Below, one piece after another: positions 61,201 to 64,000 of a DNA stretch of 64,000 nucleotides. Position numbers and translations under genes: made by a program. How positions within the stretch are numbered: the stretch's first letter is position 1; the number at the start of each line of letters is the position of its first letter. The notes under the pieces were generated by a model. That model did not search any database. It was not told the DNA's origin and saw only the letters and a program-made list of their open reading frames with translations. This DNA is from Anarhynchus alexandrinus (lineage: Eukaryota; Chordata; Aves; Charadriiformes; Charadriidae). The stretch spans positions 3,403,070 through 3,467,069 of the forward strand of contig VUYV01000041.1 in assembly GCA_008711295.1 (NCBI GenBank). The letters run 5' to 3'.

Positions 61201-61904
61201 TGGTGTCCTTGTCTCAACGACTGCGCTACTCATTTCTGCCAGCATGTTAATGACAAAACTGCATGCAGAACACTGGGAGTTTAGATACAACAAAATAAGC
61301 TGGTCAGTGCCCCAGAGTTTATGAGAAGGGACAGACCATCTTGACAGTACTACAGAGCAGTTAAATCACAAGGAAAACAAGATTATTTTACGTTGTTTCT
61401 ATTTCAGCCTGGGCAGGGCTAGATTACAGCAAGTCTTGACAACCTTCCTTGTTCAAACACAGGTCTATTTGCTTTAATTAAAAAGTAAGCTAGGGAAAGA
61501 GTTAAAACTATGAAATAGTTGACTGAGGATGAATCTATGTCCTTGTTTCTCTCTTTACTGCTCTCCTATCATTCTCATCCTGGATAATTCTTCTATTAAA
61601 TACTTTACATTTAGACTGAGGAAAGGGTACTGAGGGTCTTAGTTCCTTCTTCCCATTTGGAGGACTGCTGTAACAGAAAAAGTGATGTCCTATGCTAATA
61701 CCTAACTAGAGGAATTCAGCAGGCAGCCTTTAAACCACTAATCTGAATGTAATCCAGCTATACCTTTGAGCAGCACCACAAAGGCAAAGCAGGGGTATTC
61801 ATCCTCACTCATATATGTGCATTTATTTGAGTATTAGCTGGGAAATTATATAGGTTTGTAAGATTCTGAATAGTAGCAAATCCATCCATACAAAGATTGG
61901 GAGA

Positions 61905-62906
61905 TTGTTGTGCAATTTGATTTACTTTATTGAGTAATAGTCTGATAGCTACAATGGTGAATTAGAACAAAAGAAAAGAAAAAAACCAAACACCCCCCTC
62001 AAAAAAAAAAACCCAAATCCATATTTCCCCACATTTTGGGAAACAAGCTGAAGAAAACATTCTACACTGTAGAAGACAGCTGTAACTGCTGATATCCATG
62101 TTTTGACATCGGAACTCAGCAACTGCAAGTCTGCAGCGTACAGTCCTAAAGCCTCAACCAAAAGAGGCTTAATAGTAATAACATGGATATATCACCACTG
62201 GGAAGATGTTAACATGTTAACAAAGATTCTGGGATACCAATCTGGTATAATCAGCAACATACTGGGTTCCTATGAAAGATGTGGCATTTCTCCTTAAGGT
62301 CAGCTTTTAGAGAACTTTGAAAAACAATGTTTTAAACTGATTACTTACAGTACTCCTTTGCTTGCAGAAAAGCACAAGAATTATAGTTCAATAAAAACTG
62401 AATAGATGATCACTTTTTTGACTGGATTTGATTAGTTGCATAACTTTGGCAAGATTATCACAGTGTGATCCAGTTAAGCTTTCAGGATTATACGAACACC
62501 AGCACCAAATTAATCTTGGAATCAGGCAACTGAAATACTTATGCACTCTCATATGTCTCTGCCCACTTCTGTAGTCTCTCCCGATCCCACTGCTTCAGTT
62601 AACATTTGATATTAGTGCAGTATTTTATGCCATTGACAGAGCAACACAATCTGGACAGATTCCTGGCTTCTCTCTCCTCACAAGAATAGCATGCTACCTT
62701 GTCGAACCCCCGAGGATGCAAGCTGGGATTATTCTACATGAAGTCTCCCTTTGTGGCATCTAAAATAAAAACCTTTCCCCCAGAACTGCCACTGTTTTGA
62801 TAGTGAATTCCATGCCGAGTTGTACAACTGGTTACTCAGTTCTTTGGCTGATTTTAAGAATTGCATTTAAAAGTTACTCTACATTAGAGGCATTTAGAAA
62901 AGGTAT
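61905..62906 (-). other. SOCS2: Presumed SOCS2 3' UTR with poly(A) signal
   Basis: This is non-coding sequence directly downstream of the SOCS2 stop. The first canonical AATAAA on the minus strand is at 61926-61931 (TTTATT on plus), about 980 bases after the stop; a second is at 61822-61827. The end point is set ~20 bases past the first signal and is an estimate. AT-rich composition fits a short-lived cytokine-feedback mRNA. No splice site or repeat was recognised. Confidence 0.5.
61926..61931 (-). terminator. SOCS2: Poly(A) signal AATAAA, probable SOCS2
   Basis: Minus-strand AATAAA, the first canonical hexamer after the SOCS2 stop codon. Use is inferred from order and distance only. Confidence 0.5.
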
Positions 62907-63355
62907 TTATACCTGGTATTGGTACTCTTTCAAGTACTCTTTTAATCTTGTTGGTAATGGCAGCTCCCAGATCTGATTTGTACATTTGTTTATAGTTATT
63001 CTGCAGCGGTGTTGCAGAGATGGAGCCGACGTATAGAGGGGTTTGTTCAAGTAAAGATGAACTGTTCCATTTGACGGCGTTTCGGTTCTGTCCTTGCACA
63101 TAAGAACATAGTACTCAATTAAGTGCACAACACTGTTGAACTGTTTAAGTCTAGATCTGACACAAGTGATAGAGTCCAGTCTAAACTTGCCATCTTGATA
63201 TTCTATACGTAGATTGGTCGGTCCTGCTGATGTTTTTACCGAAATAGTCAGTAGATACTCTGAATGTGAACTATCCCTAACCAAGAAGGTCCCTTCGGGG
63301 GCATCCTGCAATTTCTCTTTGGCTTCAGCAACAGTCATGTTGCCCCAGTACCACC
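62907..63355 (-). CDS. SOCS2: SOCS2, last coding exon (SH2 domain and SOCS box), 5' part missing
   Basis: Suppressor of cytokine signalling 2 binds phosphotyrosine on receptors such as the growth hormone receptor and recruits an Elongin B/C-Cullin 5 ubiquitin ligase, ending JAK-STAT5 signalling in the cytoplasm. The exon starts after a clear acceptor (pyrimidine tract then AACAG, 63356 and up). One base completes a split Gly codon, giving GWYWGN before Met at 63338, as in mammalian SOCS2. From that Met, 143 codons run to the stop. FLVRDSSHS (residues 18-26) holds the SH2 phosphotyrosine-binding Arg21. The BC box SLQHRCRITI is at 107-116, the Cul5 box LPLP at 126-129, and the C-terminus is YQYQV. 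Nearly every position matches the human protein as I recall it. The N-terminal ~50 residues belong to an upstream exon not seen before 64000. The Met at 63338 is therefore internal. No defect is visible. Confidence 0.96.
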
Positions 63356-64000
63356 CTGTTAAAACAGGAGAGAAAGAAGGGTTTTGTTTATTCCTGTTTG
63401 TTTGTTTGTTTAAAAAGCTGCTCTTTGGCTGATATGCTTGTAATAACCCATTTCCTTTGTTGTTTGAAAGCTACAGTCCTGCAGGCATTGTAAATTTTTA
63501 TTTGCTATTTAAATTCATTTGCTTTACAACGCGTCTCGTTTTGACAGAGCCTTCCAGGTCACTGTTTATTTTCACACCTCTGCGTACACACGCAAAACTT
63601 TCCTGCAGCGTCCTGCGAGGCTCCCGCCGAAGCCGACCCCGCGGACCGCCCGTAAGGTACCGGGGACGCGCCCCGCGGCTCCGCGCTGCGCACACGGCAG
63701 GGCGAGGGCTGCGCCCGCACGGCACACGCTGGCCGCCCGCAAAAAGCCCGCTTTTGGTAACTCCAGGTAGGCTGTTGTTGAAATTAGCTTTGTTTAGCAA
63801 TCAGAAGCAGAGAAGGGTAAGAAAACAACTTCGGCGGTGCGGCTGCGGTCCTAGAGGGGAGGCGATGAAGACAAATGCCCTTCCCTCCGCCCGCGGACAA
63901 GCGCCGCGTCCTGCGGGGCCGGGCGAGCCGCCGCCACGCCGGCAAGCGAAGCGCAGGTACGCGGGGCCGAGGGGATGCGGCGGCGCCGCCGCCGAGATCG
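63356..64000 (-). promoter_or_regulatory. SOCS2: SOCS2 intron 5' to the last exon, grading into the SOCS2 CpG island
   Basis: The first ~230 bases are AT-rich and include a TTTG microsatellite (63395-63411). From about 63595 to the edge the sequence is very GC- and CpG-rich, as expected for the 5' CpG island of SOCS2. I searched the minus strand for the N-terminal SOCS2 coding exon, which should end one base into a Gly codon before a GT donor, and did not find it, so it probably lies beyond 64000. A minus-strand open frame at 63498-63800 shows no SOCS2 similarity and is regarded as spurious. Confidence 0.55.
63395..63411 (+). repeat. (TTTG)4 microsatellite in SOCS2 intron
   Basis: TGTTTGTTTGTTTGTTT, about 40 bases upstream (in SOCS2 orientation) of the last-exon acceptor. 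Confidence 0.85.

Larger units (their letters stand above)
51490..61904. other. SOCS2-CRADD intergenic region, no gene recognised
   Basis: About 10.4 kb of mostly AT-rich unique DNA. Contents: a poly(T) tract (51956-51970), a 19-base tandem duplication (52260-52296), a possible DNA-transposon end (54771), and a mixed GC-rich patch at 54830-55190 with spurious open frames. A homeodomain/POU-motif-rich AT stretch lies at 57060-57480 and an A-rich run at about 59780-59794. Three ATGCTAAT octamers are present (54394-54401, 57378-57385, 61692-61699). No convincing exon. Confidence 0.5.

Noticed and set aside
63498..63800. Minus-strand 100-codon frame as the missing SOCS2 N-terminal exon
   Set aside because: No similarity to the SOCS2 N-terminus and no donor in the required phase at its end.
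1..64000. tRNA or rRNA genes, CRISPR arrays, prophage or operon structure
   Set aside because: No cloverleaf-like sequence with A/B boxes, rRNA segment or regular spaced repeat array was seen; the window is vertebrate DNA.

Overview
The window looks like bird nuclear DNA. Three observations support this. Chicken-repeat-1 (CR1) LINE fragments are frequent and several end in the avian ATTCTATG-type 3' tail. The bulk sequence is AT-rich and CpG-poor, broken by short CpG islands. Two vertebrate genes, SOCS2 and CRADD, lie in tandem in the order known from human chromosome 12q22. Both read on the minus strand, so transcription runs from right to left. There is no bacterial-style gene organisation, CRISPR array or phage-like region.

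Right end (about 61.9-64.0 kb): the last coding exon of SOCS2 (62907-63355, minus) carries most of the SH2 domain and the whole SOCS box. Its presumed 3' UTR and poly(A) signal lie to the left. The exon for the first ~50 residues was not found and probably lies beyond 64000. The last ~400 bases are CpG-rich. From 51.5 to 61.9 kb is the SOCS2-CRADD intergenic interval, with no gene recognised.

Middle (47.0-51.5 kb): a CpG island at 50.6-51.5 kb is the likely CRADD promoter. It holds a consensus minus-strand splice donor that could end a non-coding first exon. The first coding exon of CRADD (CARD domain, 99 full codons) is at 47188-47485 with clear splice sites.

Left (1-47187): this is all CRADD intron 2, by inference, since no death-domain exon was found. 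It holds CR1 fragments of different ages, two LINE fragments of an older CR1-like type (a third lies in intron 1), microsatellites, three CpG-retaining patches and one unexplained 308-codon open frame (8477-9403, minus). The most intact mobile element is a 1.8-kb CR1 (45.2-47.0 kb) with a nearly open but mutated reverse transcriptase, ending 188 bases from the CRADD exon 2 donor.

SOCS2 (cytokine/GH-STAT5 feedback inhibitor and Cullin-5 ligase adaptor) and CRADD/RAIDD (caspase-2 adaptor of the PIDDosome) are neighbours but have no known shared pathway. I found no undescribed multi-gene system. The most interesting inference is a 50-codon upstream frame in CRADD that would end in a TAG directly touching the CRADD ATG, in the same frame.
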